Under the pieces are notes generated by a model. That model worked only from the letters and a program-made list of their open reading frames with translations, made no database searches and was not told where the DNA came from. From Palsa-504 sp963818225 (GTDB taxonomy: Bacteria; Actinomycetota; Actinomycetes; Streptosporangiales; Streptosporangiaceae), in NCBI GenBank assembly GCA_963818225.1, contig CAWFRO010000011.1, positions 496,001 to 560,000 on the forward strand: a DNA stretch of 64,000 bases, in the 5' to 3' direction. How positions within the stretch are numbered: the first letter of the stretch is position 1; every line of letters begins with the position of its first letter. The translations under genes and the position numbers were made by a program. Below, piece by piece: positions 1 to 9,820 of the stretch.

Positions 1-634
1 GCGCGAGCGCCACCAGAAGATTCAGTCCGGCCAGTATCCATAGGTAGGCCCGGTATTGGCTGGGGAACATATAGTGCGGGATGATGCCGGTCAGCACGAC
101 GGCGAGAAGGACGATGTTGAGGACCTGACCGACCAAGATCGTCTTGGTCCGGACGGTCGGCGACATGATCTCGCTCAGGTATACGACGTTGATGGCCAGG
201 AATCCGGCAAACCCGAGAGTGTCGGCGATGGACAGGAAAAACAGCGCGGGATAGTTCGTCACGTACGCGAACGGCCAGATAAATACCCCGGCCAGCAGCG
301 AGGAGAGGATCAGGGCGTTCCGCCGGCCGATCTTGTCGGCGAGCCAGCCGAGGGCGTAGCCGCCGAGCAGGATGCTGATCCCGGTCTGCAAGGCGTACAG
401 GACCGAGTAGTCGAAGTGAGTTATCGGGGCGTGGTTCGGAATCCAGATGAACGGGTACAGCCTGGAGGCGATCCCGTCGGTCGAGGCCGAGGTCGCCCAG
501 CCGATCTGCACGGTCAGGCATATCACCCAGATCATCCGGCTCAGCGGCAGGCGGTCAATCCGGGCTGCCATCTCGCCGGGAATTACCAGAGTGCCGCCAC
601 CGGCGGCCCCGGCCCCCGAGGCCTCTTGTGCCAT
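1..634 (-). CDS. MFS transporter, N-terminal part (cut by window edge)
   Basis: About 211 residues are visible; the 3' end lies outside the window. Major facilitator superfamily membrane carrier: a short hydrophilic N-terminus is followed by several hydrophobic segments, and the loop after the second carries the MFS signature GWLADKIGRR (about residues 97-106). The later stretch YLSEIMSPTVRTKT (about residue 150) resembles the sugar/aromatic-acid porter type, with an acidic-basic loop after TM4. The ATG at 634 is preceded by AAGGAG with good spacing, so the start is well supported. The substrate cannot be told from this half. No partner gene is visible upstream. Confidence 0.85.
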   Translation of the reverse strand, partial: MAQEASGAGAAGGGTLVIPGEMAARIDRLPLSRMIWVICLTVQIGWATSASTDGIASRLYPFIWIPNHAPITHFDYSVLYALQTGISILLGGYALGWLADKIGRRNALILSSLLAGVFIWPFAYVTNYPALFFLSIADTLGFAGFLAINVVYLSEIMSPTVRTKTILVGQVLNIVLLAVVLTGIIPHYMFPSQYRAYLWILAGLNLLVALA

Positions 635-1677
635 TACGGTTCTCCTTGCTGCCACGTGTATCGGGGTGACGGAGGTAAAGCGCGGAAGGGCGGTGCTTCG
701 GCCGCTGTGCTGCAAGGAGGTCCCGGACTTTTGCCGAGGATGTCGAGGGTGCGGGGGCAGCGGCCGGCGATGCTGGTCATCAAGCGGAGCCTTCGCCGGA
801 TTCGGCGCGGGGCCACGACGTAGACGCGGTAGCTGGGTAGTCGAGGGTATGCGCGAACACGTTCCGGGGCAGGTGACGGGTGCCCGTTCGGGATAGGGGC
901 GGATCTGCCCACGCGGGTGCAATGGATCTGCCGACCCGGGATTTGAGCCTGGACGGTTACCGAGGCGGCCCAGGCGGGTAAGGGCACGGCTTCGTTTGGT
1001 GTTGCCCGCGCCGGGCTTACCTGACACCAACCGGAGTCAATGGCAGACGGCATTGTTCCCTCCAATGCTTCAGGGAACGCAGGACTCCGAGCTTTCTCCG
1101 GCCTTGATAGAAGGAGATCCCAGGCAACCAGCTTCTAAACAAAGCGCGACTACTGTGTTACTTGGATGTTGGGCGCTCCCCGTCAGGAAGTCAACCCCTT
1201 GCTACTAGCAATTGCGCCTAAAAAATTGCCAGTAGGCAACTAATTTGACGTGGGGGATGGCTAGGAGTTTATGCCGGTTAACCAGAGTAAATCGTGGTTC
1301 AGGTGTGATAGGGGTGCCGCGCGTTTCGCTAGTGTAGCCCGCGCCCGGAAGGGGGCGCCCTTCAAGTACGGCGGCGTACCCGTTTCACTCAGCACGCTAC
1401 TGGCTGATCGTTCACCTAACGTGGGACAGCTAGCCGCACTGACGCTCTGGTACATGGTGGTCAGCGACACCTTCAAGAAGAAGGACTGAGGTAATGCACG
1501 AATCTAGCCCCCCGAATTTTCAGAGCTTCGAGCATCGGCTGATTAGAGGCTTCTAACCCCCGCCGGGGCATATCGGGGGCACATCATCTCGCGATCTGTC
1601 GGGAACCGGTGAGAACTGCTGAGATCGCAGCCCCAGGCCAGGACGGATGTAGTCCATGTCGGCCGAGGTCAGCGAGC
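635..1677. other. Gene-poor interval upstream of the MFS gene
   Basis: No gene is supported here. GC content drops noticeably around 1060-1560 compared with the neighbours, suggesting foreign or decayed DNA. A 72-codon frame at 1271-1489 (+), starting MPVNQSKSW, has an AGGAG just upstream but no recognisable family, and the opposite strand is equally open, so it is only a weak candidate. The right end holds the degenerate 3' remainder of the alcohol dehydrogenase described next. Confidence 0.4.
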
Positions 1678-2130
1678 TTATGGAGCAATACCCGGCCTAC
1701 AGGTCGGCTCGTTGAGCGCGGCGACCTCGAAGGGCGGGTCATCCGGGAAGGCCGCCACGCTCTGGCCCGCGACGGCGTTCTGGATGAGCAGGTGGTCGCT
1801 CATGTCGCCCAGCGGGCCGCCGCAGCCGATGATGCCCGACGGCGCGGCCTGCGGGTTGACGACGACCCGGTCGCCGGTCTTCAGGCCGGTGACCTCGGCG
1901 CCTATCTCGACGACCTCGCTGGCCGGCTGGTGCCCGAGCGGGATGGATGCCGTCTGCCCTTGCGGGCCCAACGGCATGCCTCCCATCTGCACGAAGGCCG
2001 CATCGGTGCCGGAGATGCCGCAGGCGCGTATCCGCACCAGCAGGTCCCGGGGCCCGGGAACCGGGCGCTGGATCAACGCTACCTTGATCGTGCCCGGCGC
2101 GGCGGTCCGCACCGATTTCATCGTCGGCAT
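1678..2130 (-). pseudogene. Zinc-type alcohol dehydrogenase, truncated to the GroES-like domain
   Basis: The 150-residue frame is the N-terminal GroES-like half of a medium-chain zinc dehydrogenase (normal length about 340-400). Visible are RACGISGTDAAF with the catalytic-zinc Cys, the loop IPLGHQPASEVVEIG and GDRVVVNPQ. The usual G-H-E after the substrate loop is G-H-Q here. The Rossmann NAD(P)-binding half is missing: the frame ends at CRPGIAP and the following bases hold no continuation. AAGGAAGAG precedes the ATG. It is the last gene of a minus-strand set with the small membrane gene and the DHA2 exporter, all behind the MarR-controlled promoter. Probably non-functional. Confidence 0.75.
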
Positions 2131-2170
2131 GGGAACTCTTCCTTTCTGGTTCTGGTAACCGGCGTGTGCG

Positions 2171-2473
2171 TCAGGCCCGCTTGGCGCGGCGCAGGTATAG
2201 GGCGGCGCCGGCGCCGAGCGCGACGATGCCCGTGCCGGTGGCGGTGGTGACCTGCTGGGAGCCGTGCAGGGTGTGGCCGTGGAGGTGGAGGTGGCTGCCG
2301 GCGGCGCCGGCGGCGATGGCGACGGCGGCGTTGAACAGGAACAGGAACCAGAGCACCGGCTTGCGGTTGAGCAGGGCGGACATGACGTTCTTCTTTCCGG
2401 GCCGGGGAGCTGCGGGCGGGGTCGGCTGGGGACGGGTTGGGGTAACGGGCGTGCGGGTGGGCAGGGCGGACAT
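2171..2473 (-). CDS. Small membrane protein, unrecognised
   Basis: 100 residues, or 70 if the internal ATG at 2383 is used. A proline-rich leader is followed by one strong hydrophobic segment (PVLWFLFLFNAAVAIAAG), a His-rich loop (GSHLHLHGHTLHG), a second hydrophobic stretch and a basic tail YLRRAKRA, so two membrane passes are likely. Both candidate starts have nearly the same context: a GGAAGGAAGAAC-type ribosome site and ATGTCCGCCCTGC, as if the 5' end had been duplicated. The downstream start gives the more normal protein. It lies 48 bp after the exporter gene in the same direction, so it is probably co-transcribed. Function unknown; a metal or drug-efflux accessory role is only a guess. 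Confidence 0.55.
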   Translation of the reverse strand: MSALPTRTPVTPTRPQPTPPAAPRPGKKNVMSALLNRKPVLWFLFLFNAAVAIAAGAAGSHLHLHGHTLHGSQQVTTATGTGIVALGAGAALYLRRAKRA

Positions 2474-2520
2474 GTCGTTCTTCCTTCCGGATTCAGGTTG
2501 TGAGCCGGGCTGGGCGGGGG

Positions 2521-4137
2521 TCAGATGCCGGCGTGCGCGGCGGCGGTGCCGGTGCCCTGCTTGGTGATCAGGGCGATGCCGGCTCCGGCGAGCGCGACGG
2601 CGGCGGCGACCAGGAAGGCGTTGTGCATCCCGGCGGTGAACGTGGCGTGGCTGATCTGGGTGATCACCCTGGCCGCCTGCGCCGGGGTGCTGTGGGTCAC
2701 TGGCGCGACCCCGACCGAGACCGCGCTTTTGACCTGGGCGTACTGAGCTGCGGTCAGCGGGGGCAGGTGCGCGGCGTGCCAGCTGGCGGGGAGCAGGCTG
2801 TCGATCCTGGCGGACATGATGGCGCCGAGGATGGCGGTGCCGAAGGCGCCGCCGAGCTGCATGGCGGTGGACTGCAGGCCGCCGGCCACGCCGGCCAGTT
2901 CAGCGGGGGCGTTGCCGACGATGACGTTGGTGGCGCCGACCATCACCGGGGCCAGGCCCAGGCCGAGCAGCACGAACCAGATGATGGTGTCGTCCGGGCT
3001 GGAGGCGGCGCCCAGCCGGGACAGGCCGAACATTGCGACCGCAGCCATGGCCATGCCGGTCACGATCGGAAGCCGGGGGCCTAGCTTGTTGATCAGCGCA
3101 CCCGCGGCCGGGGAGCCGACGATCAGCATCGCGGTCATCGGCAGCAGGTGCACACCTGCCTGGATGGGGTCGAGGCCATGCACGTTCTCCAGGTAGAAGG
3201 TCATGAAGAACATGGCGCCGAACATCGCGAACATGAGCAGGAGGACCAGCACCACCCCGGCCGACAGGGACGCCGAGCGGAACAGCTTCAGGGGCAGCAT
3301 CGGCTGGCGGGCGCGCCGGTCACGGATGACGAACGCCAGCCCGAGCAGCGCGGCGGCGCCGAGGAAGGCCAGGGTGCGGGCGGAGCCCCAGCCGAAGTCC
3401 GGGCCCTTGATCAGGCCGAAGATCAGCGTGAACAGCGCGCCGGCCAGGGCGGCGATGCCGGGCATGTCGAACGAGCTGGCCGGCGCGGCGGGGGTCTCTT
3501 TCAGCACGAGCAGGCTCATGATCAGGGCGGCGGCGCCGACCGGGACATTGACGTAGAAGCAGGCTTCCCAGCCGATGTGCTGCACCAGCAGCCCGCCGAC
3601 GATCGGCCCGGCCGCGGTGGACGCGCCGATGACTGCGCCCCACACGCCGATGGCCCCGTTCAGCTTCTCCGGCGGGAACGTCCGGCGCAGCAGGGCCAGG
3701 GCGGTGGGCTGCAGCATCGCGCCGAACACGCCTTGGAGCGCGCGGAACGCGATGACCAGGGTGATGCTGCCTGCGATGCTGCCGGACAGGCCGATGGCCG
3801 CCGAGCTGGCCGCGAACCCGGCCACGCCGGCCAGGAAGACCTTCTTGTGGCCGAACCGGTCCCCGGCCTTGCCGGCGGGGATCAGGCTGACCGCCAGGGC
3901 CAGCAGGTAGGCGTTGCTGATCCACTGGATGCCGGCCAGAGAGGCGTGCAGGTGGGACTGGATGGCCGGGTTGGCCACCGCCACGATGGTGCCGTCCAGG
4001 CCGACCATCATCACGCCCATCGCCACCGCCAGCAGCGTCAGTGGCGGGCTGCCCCGCCAGCGGCGGAGCCCGCGGGCGGGACTGGTCAGCCGGGGGGCAT
4101 AGCTGGGGCGGGCCGCCGGGGCCCTGGTGCTTGTCAT
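2521..4137 (-). CDS. DHA2 (EmrB/QacA) family 14-TM drug:H+ antiporter
   Basis: 538 residues, the usual length for the 14-TM DHA2 group of major facilitator exporters, which expel cationic drugs, dyes or antibiotics by proton exchange in the cytoplasmic membrane. TM1 motif LDGTIVAVANPAI (about 47-59), motif A GKAGDRFGHKK (89-99) and the motif C region GPIVGGLLVQHIGW (about 180) are all present, and hydrophobic segments continue to the C-terminus (last one near 515). It is divergent from a MarR gene and shares a promoter with two operator copies, so drug-induced derepression is the likely control. The reading frame is intact. Exact substrate unknown. Confidence 0.92.
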   Translation of the reverse strand: MTSTRAPAARPSYAPRLTSPARGLRRWRGSPPLTLLAVAMGVMMVGLDGTIVAVANPAIQSHLHASLAGIQWISNAYLLALAVSLIPAGKAGDRFGHKKVFLAGVAGFAASSAAIGLSGSIAGSITLVIAFRALQGVFGAMLQPTALALLRRTFPPEKLNGAIGVWGAVIGASTAAGPIVGGLLVQHIGWEACFYVNVPVGAAALIMSLLVLKETPAAPASSFDMPGIAALAGALFTLIFGLIKGPDFGWGSARTLAFLGAAALLGLAFVIRDRRARQPMLPLKLFRSASLSAGVVLVLLLMFAMFGAMFFMTFYLENVHGLDPIQAGVHLLPMTAMLIVGSPAAGALINKLGPRLPIVTGMAMAAVAMFGLSRLGAASSPDDTIIWFVLLGLGLAPVMVGATNVIVGNAPAELAGVAGGLQSTAMQLGGAFGTAILGAIMSARIDSLLPASWHAAHLPPLTAAQYAQVKSAVSVGVAPVTHSTPAQAARVITQISHATFTAGMHNAFLVAAAVALAGAGIALITKQGTGTAAAHAGI

Positions 4138-4159
4138 GAGATCTCTCCAGACGAATCAG

Positions 4160-4177
4160 TTACTTAACTTAGGTAAG
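4160..4177. promoter_or_regulatory. MarR operator copy 1 (exporter side)
   Basis: The 18-bp sequence TTACTTAACTTAGGTAAG is a partly palindromic box located just upstream of the exporter start (4137). It is nearly identical to the second copy 50 bp away, differing at one position. Such paired boxes between divergent marR and transporter genes are typical MarR binding sites; assignment to this regulator is inferred from position. Confidence 0.7.
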
Positions 4178-4209
4178 AGACGTTACGGGCCGGCCCTCCG
4201 CCCGTCAAG

Positions 4210-4227
4210 TTACGTAACTTAGGTAAG
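4210..4227. promoter_or_regulatory. MarR operator copy 2 (autoregulation)
   Basis: TTACGTAACTTAGGTAAG ends nine bases before the marR ATG, so a bound dimer would cover the promoter or ribosome-binding region and give autorepression. One base differs from copy 1; the 50-bp spacing (about five helical turns) would place two dimers on the same face of the DNA. Confidence 0.7.
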
Positions 4228-4236
4228 TAATGTAAG

Positions 4237-4770
4237 ATGGCTCACATGCCCGGAACTCAGCCAGAACCCGCCGCCGCTCCGGTCGCCGCGGATGCCGCGG
4301 ATGCCGCGGATGCCGCGGATGCCGCCGAGATCCTGCGGGCGATCACCCGGATCGCTTACCTGATCACCCGGGCCCGGCGCCACGACCGGGTCCGGACCGA
4401 GGCCGCCGTGCCGCTGGACCGCGCCGCCGTGATGGTCCTGGGCCAGCTCGCCGAGACCGGGCCGGTGCGCCCCGGCGAGCTGGCCGACCGGCTGGGGGTG
4501 GAGGCCCCGCACGTCACCCGGCAGGTACAGCGGCTCCAGCAGGCCGGCTACGCGGACCGCGCGCCAGACCCGGACGATGGCCGCGCCCAGCTCATACAGC
4601 TCACCCCCGCAGGCAGGGCAGCAGCCGACCGCATCCGCGAGGCCGGCACCGCCGGCATGCAGGCCGCCCTGGCGCACTGGCCCCCGCAGGAACGCCACCA
4701 GCTCGCCACGCTGCTGCACCGCATGGTCGATGACTTCCTCGCCTACGCCGCCGAGGAAGAACGCGAGTAG
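4237..4770 (+). CDS. MarR family transcriptional regulator
   Basis: 177 residues. Winged-helix repressor of the MarR family, probably controlling the divergent DHA2 exporter and itself. The DNA-binding part is LADRLGVEAPHVTRQVQRL (about residues 83-101), followed by the wing DPDDGRAQLIQLT with the conserved D-x-R pattern; flanking helices supply dimerisation. The N-terminus holds an Ala-Asp repeat encoded by four copies of a 9-bp unit, unusual for the family. The ATG at 4237 lies immediately after operator copy 2, leaving little room for a ribosome site (GTAATGTAAG), so the mRNA may be leaderless-like or poorly translated. Confidence 0.9.
   Translation: MAHMPGTQPEPAAAPVAADAADAADAADAAEILRAITRIAYLITRARRHDRVRTEAAVPLDRAAVMVLGQLAETGPVRPGELADRLGVEAPHVTRQVQRLQQAGYADRAPDPDDGRAQLIQLTPAGRAAADRIREAGTAGMQAALAHWPPQERHQLATLLHRMVDDFLAYAAEEERE
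4288..4323 (+). repeat. Four tandem copies of GCGGATGCC inside the marR gene
   Basis: A perfect 9-bp unit, GCGGATGCC, occurs four times head to tail and encodes repeated Ala-Asp-Ala. Copy-number change would stay in frame and alter only the linker before the first helix of the regulator. Confidence 0.95.
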
Positions 4771-5913
4771 CCAGCGCGTATCTCGGCCGGTCCCAATCGA
4801 CTCCAGCACGAAACTCGCTGCGCACCGAGCCGCTTGTTATGCGCGCGCTGACCCGCACCAGCGCGGCAGCAGTCAGCCGCACAAAATCGGCGGTATGGAT
4901 CGCGCCATCCGTGGTCGGCAGCTGCGCAGACACACGAAGCCCCGCCCTGGTTCGGAGATCGGTAATGTCCCGGTGCCGTGCCGCTGCGCCATCGTGTTAC
5001 CGCCGTCAGTGACTTGGCACAGCGAGCAGGGCAGCGAGGAGGCGCGGGTCGCCGGTGTCGATGTCGATGATCTTGGTGCGGCTCGAGCCTCCGGAAACCA
5101 GGCGGACGGCGCCCCGGCGGACACTGAGTCTCGTCCTGAGACCCCGACGAGTGGCAGGAAGCGATGAACGAATTACAGCGGCTGTCGACGAGAAGGGCCC
5201 CGCGCATCGTGACAGTCGTTAGTCGGCGAACAGCCAGCCAGCAACCAGCGTGCTCGTCTCGCGAATGCGAGATGATCATCTTTCATCCACATAACCGCAG
5301 GTCGTGGCAGGTGTGCCAGCGGTCTGTAACGACGGTCTCAATTCGCCAACAACTGAATCAGCCAGGTCAGTCACAAACCCTTTTCGGACTGGGCATGGGC
5401 TGCGTACTGGAATGGATGATATGGATGCCGGACGTCACATTTGCACCCGTCGGTCCTTGAGTGCCTATTAAGCGATCGGCGCGGAAATTACCTCTGGCGG
5501 CTGGGTCGCTCCGGTAACGCTAGGTACTCGGGGGAGTGATTATCAGCATCCAGGAGCTGGAGTACCTGGGGGGTGCCCGTGTCGGTCCGGTCAGGCAAGT
5601 CAGGGGCTTCTGCGAGGCCCCACAGAAGCCCCACAAGTCCGCGACACGGCGCCCGTTCCCCACAGGAATCCTGGGCATGCCCGCTCCCGCCCGGCAAACC
5701 TGACCATCAAACGCCGTCCGATTTGAGCACTTAAAGCCGATATGTCAAGTTCAGAGAATGCCGAATTGAGGACGTTCAATGACCGTATACTTATGCGCCG
5801 GACTGTATGCCGTTAACTGTCGTGTTGCGCGACACTCAAGATGAGCATGGCAGCGTCGCTCAGCATGAGCGTCTAGAAACGGGCATTCCGGGCGCGCGGG
5901 AGTGCGGTGATGC
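4771..5913. other. Gene-poor interval with short hairpins
   Basis: No gene is supported between the marR gene and the DUF6431 remnant. Composition is lower in GC than the surroundings, especially 5250-5480 and 5700-5880. Overlapping open frames on the minus strand (4601-5279) contain short protein-like pieces but match no family I recognise and are interrupted. Features seen: TCTCGC/GCGAGA hairpin near 5255 and a stronger hairpin at 5603-5632. Confidence 0.4.
5603..5632. other. Hairpin, 10-bp stem
   Basis: GGGGCTTCTG (5603-5612) pairs perfectly with CAGAAGCCCC (5623-5632) around a 10-nt loop. No T-tract follows on either strand, so it is not a classical intrinsic terminator; it could be a terminator of the type common in actinomycetes or a remnant of a mobile-element end. 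Confidence 0.45.
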
Positions 5914-6628
5914 TCACGGTGTCGCTGGGACGCTCACGGTGGCGGCGGTGCGCGGGGTGGATGACGCCGGGTGGTCATGATGAGCGTAGCGGCCCGGCTG
6001 GGGGCATGGGAATGCCCGGGACAGGGCGCCGGGATCAGCTGCCAGGCGCGGGGCGGCGGCGAGGCCGAACCGGCCGATCAGCGCGTCTAGGTCCGCCTCC
6101 ACCCGGCCATGCCATCTGATCGCGGCGACCGCGCACGCGATGACGAGGGCCAGCGCGTCGCGCAGCGGCGACCCCGCCGGACCAGGAGGGCAGGGATCAC
6201 GGCCCTCCGGGTCTCGATGACGGCGACGAGGCGGCCGAACTCAGCCGTGGCCTCCTGCAGCATCTGCCCAGTCCTGGAGCGGAGGCGGCGCAGCCAGCCC
6301 CGCACGGTCGCGGCCGGGACGCCCAGCTCCGCGCCGAGCCGGGCTGTCCCCTTGCCGTGCAGCGCCGACGCGGCGGCCGCCCGCGCGATCACCCCGGTGG
6401 AGTCCACGCGCCGGGGCACCGCCCACGACGGCAGCAGGACGTGCGTCGCCCCGCACGAGCGGCATCGCCCGTGCCGGTGCCGCAGCTGCCGGTCCCGTCG
6501 TGCACCCGGATGACCCGCTCCCGCCCGTAGCCCCACGACCGCAACCGCCCGGTGCCGCAGGAGGGGCAGGCCAGCGCGCCGGACGCCAGGTCGGCGGACG
6601 CGGCGTCCGCATCGGCGCACAGCAGCAT
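5914..6628 (-). pseudogene. DUF6431-type zinc-ribbon/HTH protein, frameshifted
   Basis: The reading frames on the minus strand join into one DUF6431-like protein, a family common in actinomycetes and often next to transposases. Segment 1 (from ATG 6628) carries the zinc-ribbon half CPSCGTGRLRSWGYGRER; segment 2 has CRSCGATHVLLPSW and the helix-turn-helix ARLGAELGVPAATVRGWLRR; segment 3 has DALALVIACAVAAIRWHG and runs to the stop at 5914. Two single-base frameshifts (near 6490 and 6150) separate them. Four cysteines in two C-x2-C pairs are kept. DNA binding is inferred from the HTH; the true role of the family is not established. Probably non-functional unless the indels are sequencing errors. 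Confidence 0.7.
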
Positions 6629-7243
6629 CGAGGGAGTCCTCCCGGTCACGGAACCACGATCTCCGGCGGGCGGCGGGCACCGCCAGGGGCAGTTCGTGTT
6701 GCACGTTGCCAGGCCGGCCGCCGCCCCGCAACCCGAACCGGTCACAAGCAGGGGAAACGACATCATGAGCATTCCGCAGGCCCCGCCGGAGCGCCATGAC
6801 CGGCAGCGGGGCGCCCGGTGCTCACGGTGTCGTCGCGCACGGAAACGGGGATCCGCTGGCAGCCCCCGGCCGGGACGCGCACCCTGAACGACGCCAGCCC
6901 GCGCTTTCAGGTTCAAAAGGAATGACGCCTAACACCGTCGCAGCGATCGTCAAAATTAGCCTTGTCATTCCTATTGGGCGGCGCGCCGATCGGTGCTCCT
7001 ATGGGCGACTGTCGAGGTCGGCTGAGCCGCGCTCAGGCGCACCAGATCTTCCGATTCTGAGCTCTCGCGGACTCCGAGATGATGCGATGTACCTGGACGG
7101 ACTCCCTGCGCCCGCCGAACTCGATCAAGGTATTACCGTCCGAAGCAGACAGCCTGCATGCGGGTGGACCTCCTCCGAACCCGTCGTAGGAGTATTCACG
7201 CCAGCCGGGAGCAGTTCCCGCAGAAGCCGTGCGACTTTCAAAG
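6629..7243. other. Interval between the DUF6431 remnant and the protease-STAND gene
   Basis: No convincing gene. The 14-bp sequence TGCTCACGGTGTCG at 6819-6832 repeats exactly at 5911-5924, so the DUF6431 remnant is flanked by direct repeats. AGGAATGAC (6918-6926) and GTCATTCCT (6964-6972) form a 9-bp inverted repeat that may be a transcription end for the minus-strand protease gene or an old element end. Confidence 0.35.
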
Positions 7244-9738
7244 CTACAGAGTCACATGATCTCCACCGTCGTCGTGAAGGGCTGCCTTCCTGCGAGCGTC
7301 GGGTGGCAGCGGGATGCCAAGCCGTGAAGCCAGATACACCTGACTTCGGATCGGGAGTTCTTCCAGCTCTACAGCCAGATACCGCTCTACTCCGCGTTGC
7401 CAGCGCTGATCCAAGGCCTTGCGGGAATCGCCTAGGCAGAGTCTGTGGTATAGCTCTTCAGCTCGTGAGGCGATATCGCTGCGGGTTTGGTAGTACGCCA
7501 CTGCGGCCTCGTGGATCCGCCGGACCATGACTGGGTCATCTTGCTGCAGGAGCGGGAGAATCATCCGTCGCAGGTCTGCCCGATGGACAAGCCGACCGGG
7601 GGCCTCCGATGCAACCAGCCAGACCTCCTGGTAATACGCATCGAACAGCTCTTGCGCACGCGCGTCATCAGGCACGTTCACGTGGGAGGGGCTTGCAAAG
7701 ACGTAACGGATCACATCGGGAGTCACGCGGCGGACGACAGGCCCCAAGTGCGCCAGCTGGCGAACGTCAGGATCAGGTATGTGGTCCAGGATCCGCCTGC
7801 TGAACAGCCAGGACTGGACCTTCGGAGACTCGATCGCCAGAGATGCTGATATCTCATCGACGGGTACCCCGATGTCGAGGCCGGTCACCAGATCCGCCAC
7901 GAGTCGATCTACACCGACGTTCTGCTCCACCGCAGCTAGCCAGCGGCCGTCATTCAGAAGTTCGGCAAGCCGCTGCGGCTGATCGGCCAGTGTCGCAGGG
8001 TATTCGTCGAGCAAATACCGCGGGGTGATGTCTTCCTCGCCCGCCAGGGTAGGCCACCTGGCGGCTCGCCAGTGCTCCGCCCACCGGTGGATCCGGCGCC
8101 GGTAGTCGGGGTGGCGCAGGGTACGCAAACTCTCGGCGGTTTGGGCCTGTTCTAGCAATGAGCTGTGCGCGAACTGGTAGCGATCGCCAACCGGCTGTAG
8201 GCTGCGCGCTGCCCTGTTGGTGACGATGCGGTCAACCTGACGAGTCCAGGCGGGGGTGACAGGTTCCAGGTCCGCGGTCAAGGTGGCCAGGTCCTCGAGC
8301 GCGAGCGCGCCCGCCGCCGCGGTGAGCACCCCGAGCACCTCTGCCGCAAGGTCCCGGTCCTCCCCGTGTAGCAGATGCTCGATCTCCTGCATCGCCAGAG
8401 CGGCGAGGTGCTGCGCGCCCGGAAACGGGTCGAGCGGCACTGGAGCAGCCGCCCAAAGCGGGTGCCCGACCGGAACGTCAGGCTTGAGGCGGCTGGTCAC
8501 CAGCACGTGTGCGTAAGGTCCAGCGTGTGCAGGGAGCAGGCTTGCGACACTCGGTAGCCCTCCGGGATGCAAGTCTTCATCCAGGCCGTCCACTACGAGG
8601 AGCAGGCGTCGACCGGTGGCCGCAGCGCGGTCGGTGGCCCGGTCCCACAAGGCCCGGAACTGGTCCAGCTCGGGCACGGGCGCATCCTCATCGAGCAAGT
8701 ACGCCAGCTGCGGCACCACTGCGGCGAGGAACCGGTTGCTGTCGGCGTTAGCTTCGCGGCGGGACAGGAAGTAGGCGATGACGTCGACCGTTGGCGGCAA
8801 CGCCGTTGTAATCGCCTCGGCGACCAGCGCTGTCTTGCCCGTCCACGGGCCGCCCGTCAGCCACCGGTAACCCCCCGCGCTGATGGCGAACGCCGCGAAT
8901 TCGCCGAGATCCCGTTCGCGGCCCAGCAACCGCGGCGTGCGCCGGTGGATCTCTCGCACCGTCGCCCGGTACGCCGGCTCCGCCCGTCGGGGTGGCAGCC
9001 GTCGGAGCGTGTGGGCGCCGGGAACCCCTAGCCGGGCCCACCACGCGTCCGGATTTGCCACGCCTGGCCCCCAGAGGGGATGAGCCTGGTCGGCCTCGAG
9101 CGCCGTCAGCGGAGTCGCGGTAATCGATGACGCGCCCTCTCGAGGAGCCTGCTCGCTCACCACTCCAAGCAAGAATCCGTCTGCGATCACAGGAGCACCC
9201 GACATCCCCGACCATTCTGACTCCCCCAGCATCGTCCCTTGCGGGGGGAGCGGACGTGGTCTCTGGTCGACTTGTACCGAAAGCAGCCCGCCGACCAGCC
9301 GCGACGCCACCGGCACGGAGCCGAACGCATCGACGGTCTCGCGGAGCTGGCCTCCGTCCGCTGTGCGCTGCTCCATGAACGCTGGGTAACCGATCACCTG
9401 GCAGCGCTCCACCAGGCCAGCCGTAGGGCTGTCTCGATCCACGGCAGCCAACCCCATAGCGGGCGCATTGATCGACGCATCCTTGATCTCTACCAGCGCC
9501 AGGTCCGGTTCGTGCCCGCTCACGTTGCCTATGAAGCCCGAATCCAGGGTCGTGTCGTGCGGGACTTTGTCCGTGTCGCGCACGGTGACGCTGACTGCGC
9601 TCTCTACGACGTGCGCCGCAGTCAGGACCTCCGCCCGGCAACAACAAATCCGGACCCATAACGGTACCGCGGGTGCGCCGCCTCCCCCCGGTCGGCGATT
9701 ACTTCCACCACCCGCTTGGCCAGCGGCCACTCCGACAA
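7244..9738 (-). CDS. Trypsin-like serine protease fused to STAND (NACHT-type) ATPase, one N-terminal frameshift
   Basis: About 830 residues. Domain 1 is a trypsin-like protease with His in LTAAHVVE, Asp in EPDLALVEI and Ser in the GMSGAP motif, a full catalytic triad (His40, Asp76, Ser177 in the 828-residue frame opened at 9730). Domain 2 is a STAND P-loop ATPase: Walker A GGPWTGKT (293-300) and Walker B LLLVVDGLDED (376-386). The helical C-terminus shows no clear repeats. The likely start is TTG at 9738 (MSEWPLAKRVVEVIADRG), in a frame that breaks by one missing base near 9630, just before LTAAHVVE; the shifted frame carries the rest. With the upstream trypco2 gene it resembles the actinobacterial trypsin/STAND conflict modules. 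A ligand sensed by the ATPase releasing the protease is inference. Confidence 0.85.
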
Positions 9739-9820
9739 CGGTTATCCCTTCACCACATCGGAGGCGGCGGCGACCTTCACCGAATTCCCGTCACGATCCA
9801 CTGGCCCCCGAACACCACCG

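Noticed and set aside
3148..4167. Long plus-strand open frame opposite the DHA2 gene
   Set aside because: The protein is low-complexity Gly/Arg/Gln-rich; the minus strand has an intact 14-TM transporter with all motifs. High GC gives long antisense frames.
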